A stretch of 64,000 bases of DNA, from positions 1,471,001-1,535,000 of the forward strand of contig NZ_JACXXJ020000003.1 in assembly GCF_014926405.1 (NCBI RefSeq). Reading direction: 5' to 3'. This DNA comes from Agrobacterium vitis (lineage in GTDB: Bacteria > Pseudomonadota > Alphaproteobacteria > Rhizobiales > Rhizobiaceae). The notes beneath the pieces are model-generated. The model did not search any database. It was given only the letters and a program-made list of their open reading frames with translations, and was not told the origin of the DNA. A program made the translations under genes and the position numbers. Positions 9,990-19,822 of the stretch are shown one piece after another; the first letter of the stretch is position 1; every line of letters begins with the position of its first letter.

Positions 9990-11780
9990 TTAAAATTCCT
10001 CCCAGTTTGATTCTTTCGTGGCCAATGCCGCGTTACCGCGTGCGGCCGAGGACGAAACAGGTCTGCGGCTGGCTGGGGGTGAAGACCGGGGCAGGGGTCG
10101 CAGCGGACCACCGGTCGATGATGGCATCGATCTCGGTACATCATCGAACCTGAATTGCTCCAGCAGTTCGAACAGCGCGGCTGCCTCACGGGCCAGACTG
10201 TGGCTTGCGGCAGTTTGCTCTTCGACCATGGCCGCATTCTGCTGGGTCCCCTGATCGACGGTATTGACCGCCTGATTGATCTCTCCAAGGGCGGTAGATT
10301 GCTCGCGAGAGGCTTCGACGATCGCAACGACATTCGTGTTGATGTCGTGCACCTGAGTGGCTATCTCCTGCAAGGCGGAGCCCGCCTTCGTCACGAGAGA
10401 AACACCGTTTTGAACCTGCCCGCCCGAAGCAGTGATCAGCATCTTGATTTCCTTTGCCGCCGTCGCAGATCGCTGTGCTAATTCACGAACTTCCTGGGCG
10501 ACGACTGCGAAACCCTTGCCGGCTTCACCGGCGCGGGCGGCCTCGACGCCGGCATTCAATGCCAGAAGATTGGTCTGGAAAGCGATCTCATCGATGACGC
10601 CGATGATGTTGGAGATTTCCCGCGACGAGTTTTCGATCTGATCCATGGCACCGATTGCGTCTCGAACGACCTGACCAGAGTGCTCCGCATGTTCGCGGGC
10701 GCGACTGACGAGCTGTCCGGCCTCTTCGGCGCGGCGGCTGGAGTCCTTCACAGTCGTCGTAATCTCTTCAAGTGCCGCAGCTGTTTCCTCGACAGAGGCT
10801 GCCTGCTGTTCCGTCCGTTTCGCCAGTTCATCGGCTGCGGTGCGAATCTCGCTCGAACCGGCCGCGATCGCACGTGCATTGTCAGCGACCGTCGCCATCG
10901 CTCGCTTCAGCTTTTCGGAGGCGGCATTGAAATCGGTTCGCAGGCGTTCCAGGGACGGGATGAATGGCTTTTCGATATTCTGTGACAAGTCGCCGTTGGC
11001 AAGATTGTCCAGGCAACCTGCAAGCTGGTCAACATTTTCGACGCGCCCGGTCACATCGGTCGCAAACTTCACCACCTTGAAGACATTGCCATTCATGTCG
11101 AAGATCGGATTATAGGAGGCCTGGATATAGACCTTGCGCCCGCCCTTGCCGATCCGCATGAACTCGTCCGCCACCAGTTCGCCTCCGGCAACCTTCATCC
11201 AGAAGTCCCGGTAGGCGGCCGAATTGACGTAGGAACTTTCGCAGAACATCGAATGGCGCTTGCCCTGGATCTCGGACAGGGCATAACCGAGGGTCGACAG
11301 GAAGTTTTCATTGGCTGTCAGCACGTCGCCGGCCGGAGTGAATTCGATGATCGCCTGTGCCCGGGACAGAGCCTCTAGCTTGCCGGCATCTTCGGCAGTC
11401 TTGAGCTTCTGAGCAGTGATGTCGGTGGCGATCTTGATCACCTTCACTGGCCTGCCACGGCGAATGACCGGATTATAGGAGGCCTCGATCCAGACTTCCT
11501 TGCCGCCTTTGCCGATGCGCTTATATTGCTGCTGATCATATTGACCGGCTGAGAGTTTGGCCCAGAATGCCTTGTAATCCGATGACCGCGCATAGCCCTG
11601 TTCAACAAACATGCTATGCTGCTTGCCGACGATTTCCGATAGCTCATAGCCGAGCGCGCGGCAGAAATTTTCATTGGCTGTCAATATCTTGCCTGAAAGA
11701 TCGAACTCGATCATGGCTTGAGATTTTGATAGCGCAGAAAGAATTGCGACAGCATTGGCACCACGATTGAGAATATTCAC
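9990..11780 (-). CDS. cytoplasmic methyl-accepting chemotaxis protein with two PAS domains
   Basis: 596 residues from a GTG at 11780 that sits 6 bp after GGAGGA; longer starts lack such a site. Two PAS domains (about residues 15-120 and 130-245), each with the ALGYxLSEI..GKxHSMF signature, are followed by a HAMP-like linker and a long MCP signalling coiled coil. The hairpin tip reads [22 protein letters not shown]. No transmembrane segment is present, so sensing is probably intracellular (for example redox or a bound cofactor). The last residues, NWEEF, resemble the C-terminal pentapeptide that tethers CheR/CheB. The family controls CheA kinase activity. A similar receptor and a dead copy lie at 40.6-42.4 and 36.5-37.1 kb. 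The divergently transcribed small gene at 11957 is its conserved neighbour. Confidence 0.92.
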   Translation of the reverse strand: MNILNRGANAVAILSALSKSQAMIEFDLSGKILTANENFCRALGYELSEIVGKQHSMFVEQGYARSSDYKAFWAKLSAGQYDQQQYKRIGKGGKEVWIEASYNPVIRRGRPVKVIKIATDITAQKLKTAEDAGKLEALSRAQAIIEFTPAGDVLTANENFLSTLGYALSEIQGKRHSMFCESSYVNSAAYRDFWMKVAGGELVADEFMRIGKGGRKVYIQASYNPIFDMNGNVFKVVKFATDVTGRVENVDQLAGCLDNLANGDLSQNIEKPFIPSLERLRTDFNAASEKLKRAMATVADNARAIAAGSSEIRTAADELAKRTEQQAASVEETAAALEEITTTVKDSSRRAEEAGQLVSRAREHAEHSGQVVRDAIGAMDQIENSSREISNIIGVIDEIAFQTNLLALNAGVEAARAGEAGKGFAVVAQEVRELAQRSATAAKEIKMLITASGGQVQNGVSLVTKAGSALQEIATQVHDINTNVVAIVEASREQSTALGEINQAVNTVDQGTQQNAAMVEEQTAASHSLAREAAALFELLEQFRFDDVPRSMPSSTGGPLRPLPRSSPPASRRPVSSSAARGNAALATKESNWEEF

Positions 11781-11956
11781 GGGCGATCCTCCATGGAGAC
11801 GTTCGTGGCTATACGTCGAGCCACAGTACGAATACTCGCACACTGATATTAATTCGGAATTAATTATAATCGTAACGGTTGCAGTCCAAATACGCGTAGA
11901 GATTCGCGAGTGACGGAGAGAAAATACCACAACCAGACCTTGATGAACGAGGGCGC

Positions 11957-12160
11957 ATGGTCGCGCCCCCGCTTCGGGAATTCAATCGCTACATCAAACA
12001 GGGAATGTCCTGCATCGTAAACCTCAAGATCGACAAACCGGGCGGAGATACGCAATCGGTGCAATTTTCGATGACACCGGAACAGTGCAGAGAAATCGCC
12101 AACAATCTGATGATCTGCGCGCAGGTCATCGAGTTGGAAAGGCCGACTGCCCCGCAATGA
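11957..12160 (+). CDS. small conserved protein of unknown function, partner of the chemoreceptor
   Basis: 67 residues if started at the ATG at 11957. It is homologous over its length to the 78-residue protein at 36159-36395: both contain PPLxEFxRYIxQGMSCIV, then [31 protein letters not shown]. Homology extends upstream of the ATG (PDLDxxGR..), back to an ATA codon at about 11921 that follows a GGAGAG sequence. The original start may therefore have been an ATG changed to ATA, or ATA may be used. Both copies lie divergently next to an MCP gene, which suggests a role with chemoreceptors; this is inference. It ends 6 bp before the convergent HD-GYP gene. No known domain is recognised. Confidence 0.7.
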   Translation: MVAPPLREFNRYIKQGMSCIVNLKIDKPGGDTQSVQFSMTPEQCREIANNLMICAQVIELERPTAPQ

Positions 12161-12166
12161 CGCCTC

Positions 12167-13129
12167 TCAGTGGATCGTGCCGCTGATAACCATTCTGGAA
12201 ACGAAGGCCTTCAGCAGATCCGGGTCGAAATGCCCGGTTGAATGTATCATCGTGTCAATTGCCTCCGCCTGCGTCCAGGCCCGCTTGTATGGCCGCACAG
12301 TCGTCAATGCCTCATAGACATCGCAGATAGCGGCGATCCGGGCGACAAGCGGAATATCGTTTCCCGCCAATCCATGTGGATAGCCAGAACCGTCGAATTT
12401 CTCGTGGTGGGAAAGACATATCTCAAGGACGGCGTTTGAAACGTAGGGCTCTTTCTTCAACATTTCGTAGCCGCGTTGCGGATGAGTGCGGACTAGCGCC
12501 AGTTCATCGGCCGTGAGTTTGCCGGGCTTGCGCAACAGTTCCACCGGTAACACCATCTTTCCGAGATCGTGAACAAGCCCTCCAAGGCCGAGTAGGCGGA
12601 TCTTCTCCTCGTTCAGTCCAAGGTTTCGGCCGAATGTGATCATCAACGCGCTGACGGCCAGCGAATGAAGAAAAGTCCCTTCATCCTTGTCCTTCAGCTT
12701 GGCAACGCCGATCAATGCACTTGTCGTCGACATGGCGTCGGACATGACCTTTTCGACGGCTAGACAGGCGGAATCGAATTGAAAGGCGTGATGAAGCTGC
12801 GCCTGGACGAGGACGTTTCGAACATAGGGTCGCGTCTCCTCAATAGCCCTTTGCGCCAAGGCAATTTGCTCGCCTGAGAAAAAGCTATGCAGATGGGCTT
12901 GAAAGGCGGCGGGGTTCAGCCCCTCGGGAGGGAACGCGGTATCGGTGTCGATGCCCTTCTGTGTGTCAATGACGACGCTGATAGCATGGCTTGCCATCAT
13001 GCGATCGAGATCCAGCGAGGATTTAATCAGAAACCGCCCATGCGGTTTCGCAGGGTCGAGAGCTGTCCCTTCCAGCTCCTCGACAAACATTCCCACGCGG
13101 ACCTGATGCAGCCTGATCCTCTTTCGCAA
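12167..13129 (-). CDS. HD-GYP domain protein, probable cyclic-di-GMP phosphodiesterase
   Basis: 320 residues. The N-terminal part (1-110, MRKRIRLHQVRVGMFV..) is the DUF3391-type domain often found ahead of HD-GYP. The C-terminal HD-GYP domain has HSLAVSALM, the metal-binding HDLGKMVLP, HHEKFDGSGYPHGL and DVYEALTTVRPYK, so the HD and GYP signature residues are intact. HD-GYP enzymes hydrolyse cyclic-di-GMP to pGpG or GMP. There is no membrane segment and no receiver domain. It is convergent with the small gene ending at 12160. With the two GGDEF-EAL proteins in the window it points to a cyclic-di-GMP-rich accessory region. Confidence 0.92.
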   Translation of the reverse strand: MRKRIRLHQVRVGMFVEELEGTALDPAKPHGRFLIKSSLDLDRMMASHAISVVIDTQKGIDTDTAFPPEGLNPAAFQAHLHSFFSGEQIALAQRAIEETRPYVRNVLVQAQLHHAFQFDSACLAVEKVMSDAMSTTSALIGVAKLKDKDEGTFLHSLAVSALMITFGRNLGLNEEKIRLLGLGGLVHDLGKMVLPVELLRKPGKLTADELALVRTHPQRGYEMLKKEPYVSNAVLEICLSHHEKFDGSGYPHGLAGNDIPLVARIAAICDVYEALTTVRPYKRAWTQAEAIDTMIHSTGHFDPDLLKAFVSRMVISGTIH

Positions 13130-13499
13130 CTAGCTCTCCCCAGAAGTCTCCCTTTACTGCCACGCGATAATGAGCATTCTTCCTACGATATGACTAATAG
13201 TCCATGGTGTGGAGTGGGGCAATCACCTGAGGCACCAACCCGGGCAGCGCTCGCAATCTACATGTGCGCCGAACCGGAACGCGGATTTCGATAGCCTGTG
13301 CAGGAGGCTGTTCAATCTGAATGAGCCACCGGAGCGCCCTGCCGGACCTGGAATTCCGATCGACGGTTCTGGATAGAGAGGCCTGACATAACTCGAACAG
13401 GAGGTGGCAATGCCCGAAATCCCTGCAAAGGGCTCTGCCGTGGCCAGAACGATGTCCATGCCATTGGTTTGGAGTGGGCAACTGAGACCCGAACCTCCT

Positions 13500-13615
13500 C
13501 CAGATACTCTTCCTATTGTCGGAGGAAGAGCTGGATGTCGGCGAACTGGCTATGCGGGTGGGCCTTGAGCGATCGGAGGTGTCGCGGCATCTATTAAAGC
13601 TCGCGCCATCGGCTG
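13500..13615 (+). pseudogene. ArsR-type regulator fragment
   Basis: The translated stretch ILFLLSEEELDVGELAMRV followed by GLERSEVSRHLLKLR matches the winged-helix core of ArsR-family repressors. There is no proper start, and the frame runs straight into an IS5-type fragment at about 13616. It is a truncated remnant, probably cut by that insertion. No metal-binding residues remain to suggest a ligand. Confidence 0.5.
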
Positions 13616-13945
13616 CGTTCGAGCGTGCCGATGTTTCCACGGTGTTCTCTATGTCTGTCATACGAGAAGGTGAAGTCCTGGGCATCTGCGCCCTTTTCGC
13701 CGGTGCTGTCGATCATCAGCCATTCCAGGTCAGCTTCGCGCGCCAGAACCCGAAAGCATCTGGTCAAGTACGCCCATCTCGATCCAGCGGTAATAGCGCC
13801 GTTTCACCGAGCGATAGTCCCCCAGCCGCGCCGGCAGGTCGCGCCAGCGTCCGCCCGAACGGCCATCCATAATAACGCATCAAGGAAATCCCGGTCGTCG
13901 GTGCGCGGACCACGACGACCTTTGGTCCCACTAGGCACAAAAGCC
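13616..13945 (-). pseudogene. IS5-family transposase remnant
   Basis: On the minus strand, GRRGPRTDDRDFLDALLWM is the start region of IS5-group transposases (consensus like PRxDDRxxLNGIxWxLRxG). Further on, RYYRWIEMGVLDQML and DLEWLMIDSTGEKGADAQDF match the following blocks, in different frames. No catalytic core beyond the first Asp survives. It sits between the LysE-type gene and the ArsR remnant. Confidence 0.6.
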
Positions 13946-13963
13946 TTGATGCTCCTGATGTTA

Positions 13964-14569
13964 TTAGCGACTTGCAACCAGCACGCCAGCGCCAATCATG
14001 AGCGCCCCAGCGCCACGGTTCAACACGCCGAGCTTCTTCGGATCGGTAAGAGCGGATTTTGCCCTCTGTCCCAGATACACGTGCCCACCTACGACCACGA
14101 CCTCGATGAGCGCGATGATCGCCAGCAATTCCAGTGTGTCAGACACTGTTAGTGGCCGAATGCCGAGAACTCCCGGTAGGAGCGCGAGGTAGAAGATTGG
14201 CATCTTGGGGTTGGATATGTTCAAAAGAAACCCGGTTAAGAAGAGCCATACCAAGCCGCCGCGCATCACCCGGGGCTTAATGTCCGGTTTCGATCTCCAC
14301 ATCATAACGCCTGTGTAGATCAGATACATGGCACCCACATACTGAATGAATCGCAGCTTCTCGTTCATGTATTGGGCAATTGCATTGAAGCCAATTGCCG
14401 CGAAGATGACGAACAGAAAGATGCTGCAAACGACCCCAACACCATACGCAATTCCGTGCGCCGGGCCGTTGGAGACAGTTTTGGAAAAAATCGTAAGGTT
14501 GTCCGGGCCTGGGCTCGCGGCGAATACGAAGAAAGCCAAGCAAAACGTAAGAATTGTCTGAGTGTCCAT
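13964..14569 (-). CDS. LysE/RhtB-family amino-acid exporter
   Basis: 201 residues, typical length, with about six hydrophobic segments. The N-terminal signature FAASPGPDNLTIFSKTVSNG is the classic LysE/RhtB motif, and FLLNISNPKMPIFYLALLPG is the second conserved block. Members export amino acids or homoserine lactones through the inner membrane, but the substrate cannot be read from sequence. The start at 14569 is supported by an AGAGGAGCAGC stretch just upstream. The gene is isolated between relics, and the asparagine-synthase pseudogene lies upstream on the same strand. Confidence 0.92.
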   Translation of the reverse strand: MDTQTILTFCLAFFVFAASPGPDNLTIFSKTVSNGPAHGIAYGVGVVCSIFLFVIFAAIGFNAIAQYMNEKLRFIQYVGAMYLIYTGVMMWRSKPDIKPRVMRGGLVWLFLTGFLLNISNPKMPIFYLALLPGVLGIRPLTVSDTLELLAIIALIEVVVVGGHVYLGQRAKSALTDPKKLGVLNRGAGALMIGAGVLVASR

Positions 14570-14673
14570 TCGCTGCTCCTCTGTTCGCTAAATTCATCGA
14601 AATTAAAGTTGCCGCCATCGAAATAGTCAGTGCCGACTTTCTTGTGTCGTTCGGTAGGCGCATTGTACCCGAA

Positions 14674-15430
14674 TTAGAGAAACATCGCCAACGCGTTGCG
14701 AATTTGAGGACCGTCGATATTGTCTGGGAGCAGTATATCAGAAGGGCGAGTGGCATCGGTGAGCGCACGAAATATTTGGTCGTGGATCCCAATCCCTTCC
14801 GGTATTCTAATCTTAGGACGGTCAATCATATAGTCCGGAATATCACCCCGGAATGCTTCGCGGAGTACGAACTTCTCAACGCCGGTCCTGACCTTCAAAT
14901 CGAAGGGGAAAGCCATGGCGAACTCGATAAGCCATCGATCTAGGAATGGGAACCGGCACTGGATCGAGCTTGCCATACTGCTGCGATCGGTACGCTGAAG
15001 ATCCGTACGGAAGAGATTATTCAGCCTGTAGGTCGAGAGAGCGTAGGGATCTTTGGCCGTTTTGAATAGACCATATCGCGCAAAAATCTCATCGCTTCCA
15101 TCTCCCGACAGCGCAATCTTAAAGCCATTCGCCCGGACCCCGGCATAAACGGATGCCATTTGTTAGCATATCCGAGATGTCGACGGGCTCGAAGAACTCT
15201 CCGCTGAAGATTGAATTGCGAATGTTGCGTTTGTTCTGTCCACTTTGAAATTCCGTCACGATATGCGGAATGCCGCGCTCGGCGCAAAAACGCCGCGCAT
15301 ATTCCAGATCTGTGGAATTTTGAGTGCTGATCGGAAACGCTGTGACGTCCCGATGATATTTTGCGGCCAGATGGAGCACGATTGTGCCGTCGAGGCCGCC
15401 CGAGAAGATCAGTCAGTCTGGAATGTGATT
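14674..15430 (-). pseudogene. asparagine-synthase-like protein, C-terminal domain, frameshifted
   Basis: Pieces in order on the minus strand: FSGGLDGTIVLHLAAKYH with the SGGLD nucleotide-binding motif; STDLEYARRFCAERGIPHIV; EPVDISDMLT; then, after a one-base shift near 15160, MASVYAGVRANGFKIALSG followed by DGSDEIFARYG; then RFPFLDRWLIEFAMAFP and KFVLREAFRGDIP. This is the ATP-pyrophosphatase half of AsnB-type enzymes. There is no glutaminase domain, and another frame break occurs near 15405 just before SGGLD. It is a degenerate remnant. Whether the ancestor made asparagine or modified a peptide cannot be said. Confidence 0.8.
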
Positions 15431-15616
15431 TGGACACCTTTGGGAAGATCAAAACCTTAAATCGTCACTACGCCCTAAGGACAAATGCCGTTTTCGCGTG
15501 TCTCGCCGCCCACCGTTAATCAGTCTTCAAGCGATCTGATCCACCATAGTAAATCGTGCAAGTTGCTTTTGCCGGTCTTCCATAGTCCTGCGTTTTGATG
15601 ATGGAGCTGATAGATA

Positions 15617-17884
15617 TTGATGACCAGGGATTCCGCGCATGCAATACCGGTTGCTGTGTTATCCCCGTTGCGCAATCGGCCGCGCATCCAGAAATTGTCG
15701 CTTGTTGTTCGCCAGTGGCGGCGGTCGCTTGGGGCGAAAATCACCCTCGTGCTTCTGGTTGGTGTAATCTTTGCCTATGGCGTCGGAGCGATGCTTGGTC
15801 TGACAATGTTCGTGTCCGCCGCCCGTGAACAACGCGAGACCCAAGCGAAAATCAACATACAGATCGCCAGCGCCGCACTCCGTAGCGTCTATACTTACGT
15901 TTCAGCCACTGTCGATGCCAATGGCCGGATCGCCCGCATCGTCTCCTCCCAACCTGTCGGTGACGATGCGTCCGTTCTGTTGACAGGCTTCAGCCCCGTT
16001 GACGTACTGGCATCCATTTCAGCGCAGACCACGAACAATGCGTGGCTGTTCAGCTATGACAGCCAGACAAAGACGTTCCTTCCCATTGCCTCGTCATTCA
16101 CCGGCACCGAAAACCCTGAAAACATTACCGTTACGGGAGACATTTTCTCGAAGCTGGCCGATGACCAACAGCTGACAACAGGCTTTGCCTCGATTGGCGG
16201 GACGATGCACTACGTCGGCTTGCTGCCTATATCCGACGGCGCCGGCCGACTGATGGGAGCGGTTGCCACGAGCATCGGCAGGGCAGACGAGCTTCGTCGC
16301 GCTCAGGAAGCTCTCATTCGTAATTCCCTTATCGTGTTTTTCGGCATTCTCTGCCTGACAGGCTTTACCGTGACCTCCATTGCGCGTCGCCTTTTTAAAC
16401 CGTTCCCCCAGCTCGTCCACGCGACTTTGCGGGTAGCCCGCGAAGACACCGATATCGTGACGCCCTTTCAAAATCGCGCAGATGAGATCGGCGACCTTGC
16501 GGTTGCGATTGAAACCTTGCGGGAGGCGGTTGTGGAGCGCGCACGCCTGCGCGAGATCCGAGACATGGCGATACAAATGGAGCATATGGCTCACCACGAC
16601 GCCCTAACCGGCCTGCCGAACCGCGCTTTGCTGATGAAACGTCTCGACGATGCTGTAGCAAGGTGTTCTGCCATGCAAGGCGGATCTAATATTCTTCTTC
16701 TCGATCTGGACCGGTTCAAAGCCGTCAACGACACGCTTGGCCATGGCGCTGGCGATGCGCTTTTGATTGAGACTGCAGACCGTATCCGGTCCTTGATCGA
16801 GGTCGATGACGTCGCGGCTCGTCTTGGCGGCGACGAGTTTGCGATAATTCAGCGGGTAAGGGCTAACTATCGCCCGGAAGCAGAAGCTCTTGCCAAGCAG
16901 TTGATCGAAAGTCTCTCGCAGCCGCTTGCGATCGGCAACCAACAGGTAAAAATCGGGACCAGCATCGGCATCGCCTCCATGCCTGTCCACGGGGTGTCCG
17001 CAGACCAGGTTCTGCAAAATGCCGACCTCGGGCTTTACCGCGCCAAGTCCAAAGGGCGCGGCACATTTGCCTTCTTCGAGGAGGGCATGGACATGGCTGT
17101 TCAAGGGCAGCATGCCTTAGCAATCGAACTTCGAACCGCGATACAAAAGCAGGAGTTCGAGCTGCACTTTCAGCCCATCGTCGACTTCAGCAGTGGGGCC
17201 ACCTGTGCATTCGAGGCATTGATCCGCTGGCGCCATCCCAAGTTAGGGCTGGTTGCGCCGGACCGATTTATCTCCTTGGCGGAGGAGACGGGTTCCATAA
17301 CCGAACTGGGAAATTGGGTTCTGCAAACTGCTTGTGCCGAGGCGATGAGGTGGGAGAAGCATATTAAGGTGGCAGTCAATATTTCCGCCCTCCAGTTGCG
17401 CGAGCCGGATTTCGCACCAGACGTCCTCAGGATGCTGAGCGTGTCCGGGTTGGAACCAGAGCGCTTGGAACTTGAAGTGACTGAAAGCCTCGTCCTGGAA
17501 GATGAAGTCAGTATAGCCGCATTGACTGCCTTGGCTAAGGCCGGAGTTTCCATCGTCCTCGACGATTTCGGGACAGGTTATGCATCGCTCATCTCGCTTC
17601 TGCGCGTGCCGTTCAAGAAATTAAAGATCGACCGCGCCTTCGTCTCCGGGTTGCCACACGACGCTCCGTCGGCGACAGTCGTCGCAGCGGTCATTGCCTT
17701 GACGCGGCAATTAGACATCACAGTGACTGCCGAAGGGGTGGAAAACGAGGCCCAGGCTGAAATCCTCAGGCTCTCCGGCTGCACGCAAGGGCAGGGATAC
17801 CACTTCGGCCGACCGTCTCCTTCTGTCGTTCCCGGCATCCATAGCAGCGAAACACGTCCGGATTCGCGGTCAAAAATTTCATAG
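15617..17884 (+). CDS. membrane GGDEF-EAL cyclic-di-GMP turnover protein
   Basis: 755 residues. A transmembrane helix at about 40-66, a periplasmic sensor region to about 230 and a second helix at about 235-256 are followed by HAMP-like sequence, a GGDEF domain with intact RLGGDEF (G404) and an EAL domain with intact FEALIRW (E533). EAL-domain residues DDFGTGYASL and KIDRAFV are present, so both synthesis and hydrolysis of cyclic-di-GMP are possible. The next gene starts 20 bp after the stop and encodes a periplasmic binding protein, followed by a second one. This suggests that ligand-loaded binding proteins could report to the periplasmic domain; this is inference. An earlier ATG at 15617 is followed by a second in-frame ATG. 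Confidence 0.92.
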   Translation: MMTRDSAHAIPVAVLSPLRNRPRIQKLSLVVRQWRRSLGAKITLVLLVGVIFAYGVGAMLGLTMFVSAAREQRETQAKINIQIASAALRSVYTYVSATVDANGRIARIVSSQPVGDDASVLLTGFSPVDVLASISAQTTNNAWLFSYDSQTKTFLPIASSFTGTENPENITVTGDIFSKLADDQQLTTGFASIGGTMHYVGLLPISDGAGRLMGAVATSIGRADELRRAQEALIRNSLIVFFGILCLTGFTVTSIARRLFKPFPQLVHATLRVAREDTDIVTPFQNRADEIGDLAVAIETLREAVVERARLREIRDMAIQMEHMAHHDALTGLPNRALLMKRLDDAVARCSAMQGGSNILLLDLDRFKAVNDTLGHGAGDALLIETADRIRSLIEVDDVAARLGGDEFAIIQRVRANYRPEAEALAKQLIESLSQPLAIGNQQVKIGTSIGIASMPVHGVSADQVLQNADLGLYRAKSKGRGTFAFFEEGMDMAVQGQHALAIELRTAIQKQEFELHFQPIVDFSSGATCAFEALIRWRHPKLGLVAPDRFISLAEETGSITELGNWVLQTACAEAMRWEKHIKVAVNISALQLREPDFAPDVLRMLSVSGLEPERLELEVTESLVLEDEVSIAALTALAKAGVSIVLDDFGTGYASLISLLRVPFKKLKIDRAFVSGLPHDAPSATVVAAVIALTRQLDITVTAEGVENEAQAEILRLSGCTQGQGYHFGRPSPSVVPGIHSSETRPDSRSKIS

Positions 17885-17903
17885 GAAAAAGCGAGGATTT
17901 TGC

Positions 17904-18797
17904 ATGCGCAGCATTGGTACCGCACTGACCGCCCTGACACTTGCTTGCGTGGCAACTGCTAACGCGCTGGCTGGCGAAGCCACGCTCGACAAGATCGCAA
18001 GGAGCGGTGTCATTACTTTAGGCTATCGCCAGACCGAACCTCCGTTTTCGTACAAGACGCCGTCCGGAGACATCATCGGGTTCTCGATGGACCTTTGCCA
18101 GCATGTTGCGGCGGATATTGGCAAGCACCTCAAACGAGAAGATCTCAAATTAGAATATGTTCTTGCAACGCCGGCGACACGTTTCATCCTCGTCAAGAAC
18201 GGGACGATCGATATCGAGTGCGCGGCAACCACCAACAATGCCGAACGGCGCAAAACAGTTGAATTTTCCTATCCTGACTTTCTGACCGCTACCCAGTTTG
18301 TGACGCGCCGAAGCGACAGCATCACGTCAATCGAGGATCTTACCGGTCGAACAGTGACGTCGGCGTCGGGTACGGTGAATATCGATCAACTCAATACTAT
18401 CAACCGTGAGAAGAAGCTCAGCATAGCGGTGATAGCGACCAAGACCAATGAGGAGGCCTTCAATCTGGTCGTGTCCGAGCGGGCGCATGCTTTCGTGATG
18501 GACGGTATCCTACTTGCTGCCATGATCGCCCAGTCGGATGATCCGTCAAAATATTTGCTGTCCGAGGATATGCTGAGCAAGCCAGAGCCTTACGGCCTGA
18601 TGCTTCGGAAAGACGACGAGGCGTTCAAAACGGTCGTCAACGACAGTCTGCGTAAACTGTTCATGAGCCCTGAGATGGATGCTATCTACGCGAAATGGTT
18701 CACATCACCGATCCCGCCGTCGGGCATGAACCTCAATCTTCCGATGTCTGGGGTCCTGAAGAAGGCTTATGCTGATCCAGTGGAGTATAAGGATTGA
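17904..18797 (+). CDS. periplasmic amino-acid-type binding protein (glutamate/aspartate-like)
   Basis: 297 residues with a signal peptide (MRSIGTALTALTLACVATAN, cleavage probably near NALAGE). The mature part is an SBP type 3 fold: GVITLGYRQTEPPFSY, GFSMDLC, IDIECAATTNNAERRK, TGRTVTSASGT, and a C-terminus MSPEMDAIYAKWFTSPIPPSG..LNLPMS, as in GltI-type glutamate/aspartate binding proteins. No permease or ATPase gene is adjacent. It lies 20 bp downstream of the GGDEF-EAL gene, after GCGAGGA, and 31 bp before a paralogue (about half the residues identical by eye). It may serve a transporter elsewhere or act as a sensor for the upstream protein. Confidence 0.9.
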   Translation: MRSIGTALTALTLACVATANALAGEATLDKIARSGVITLGYRQTEPPFSYKTPSGDIIGFSMDLCQHVAADIGKHLKREDLKLEYVLATPATRFILVKNGTIDIECAATTNNAERRKTVEFSYPDFLTATQFVTRRSDSITSIEDLTGRTVTSASGTVNIDQLNTINREKKLSIAVIATKTNEEAFNLVVSERAHAFVMDGILLAAMIAQSDDPSKYLLSEDMLSKPEPYGLMLRKDDEAFKTVVNDSLRKLFMSPEMDAIYAKWFTSPIPPSGMNLNLPMSGVLKKAYADPVEYKD

Positions 18798-18828
18798 CGT
18801 CTTTTCTACTTTGAGGGGGACATTGAAT

Positions 18829-19728
18829 ATGTTGAAGACGAGACGCCTGAGACTTCTGTTGGTATTCGTTCTGGTTGCTTTTACCGGAAAGGGGGCTTTT
18901 GCAGAAAATTCTCCGATACTCGATAGAATTCTGCAAACCGGGATCATCCGGATAGGATATTCGACAGATGACGCACCTTTCTCGTTTCTGGACGCGTCTG
19001 GTAAGCCGATCGGTTACTCGATCGATTTATGTTTGCGAATTGTCGACAGCTTGAGGCAAAAGTATACTCGGCCAGACCTGAAGATCGAATACGAGCCACG
19101 CTCAGCGGCGAACCGGTTTGCAAAGGTCATGGACGGGACGATTGATATCGAGTGTGTTTCGACCACGAACACCGCCGAACGTCGAAAGAGCGTGGCATTT
19201 TCCTATGCTCATTTTTTGACGGCGACCCAGTTCGTTTCTCTCAAGGCGAGTAACCTACATAGAATTGAAGATCTCGCTGGTCGAACGGTGACTTCGCCGG
19301 TGGCCACAAACAATATCGGTTATCTCAATAGCATCAACCGCAGCCGAAATCTCCACATCGCGGTTGTGCCAAGTAGCGACCAGCCGACCGCTTTTGCGAT
19401 GGTGACCGAGGGGAGGGCATCGGCCTATGTCATGGATAGCATTCTGCTGGCAGTAACCATAGCAAACTCCGGAGCTCCGGAGAAATATAACCTTTCAGAC
19501 GACTCTCTCATGGCTCCGGAACCCTACGGCCTGATGTTCAGGAAGGGCGACAATACTTTCAGGGAAGATGTCAACGCGGCATTGCGTCAGATTTTCCAAG
19601 GAGATGAAATCAAGGACACGTACGATCGCTGGTTCATGTCACCAATTCCACCCAACGGAATCAATCTCAATTTCCCGATGTCGTCGGCCCTGCGAACGAT
19701 CCTGCATAACCCCGCCGATCAACAGTAA
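18829..19728 (+). CDS. periplasmic amino-acid-type binding protein, paralogue
   Basis: 299 residues from the ATG at 18829, 9-10 bp after GAGGGGG; an upstream in-frame start would overlap the previous gene and lacks a signal peptide at its N-terminus. Signal peptide LLLVFVLVAFTGKGAFAEN, then GIIRIGYSTDDAPFSF, GYSIDLC, IDIECVSTTNTAERRK, AGRTVTSPVAT and a C-terminal FMSPIPPNGINLNFPMS, all parallel to the protein before it. A tandem duplication with divergence is the simplest origin, and different ligand preference is likely. No transport genes follow. The next sequence is an IS5 relic. Confidence 0.9.
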   Translation: MLKTRRLRLLLVFVLVAFTGKGAFAENSPILDRILQTGIIRIGYSTDDAPFSFLDASGKPIGYSIDLCLRIVDSLRQKYTRPDLKIEYEPRSAANRFAKVMDGTIDIECVSTTNTAERRKSVAFSYAHFLTATQFVSLKASNLHRIEDLAGRTVTSPVATNNIGYLNSINRSRNLHIAVVPSSDQPTAFAMVTEGRASAYVMDSILLAVTIANSGAPEKYNLSDDSLMAPEPYGLMFRKGDNTFREDVNAALRQIFQGDEIKDTYDRWFMSPIPPNGINLNFPMSSALRTILHNPADQQ

Positions 19729-19822
19729 TACCGGATTTCGCTGATCGCCACCTGGGGTCAGGACGTATTAATCTTTGAGTTGACTTCAAGGAGATGATTC
19801 AAGGTTGCAGGAGGATACTGCC

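Noticed and set aside
13194..13685. 163-codon minus frame
   Set aside because: It covers the ArsR fragment on the other strand and part of the IS5 remnant in a wrong frame; composition (Ser/Arg-rich) is typical of a shadow.
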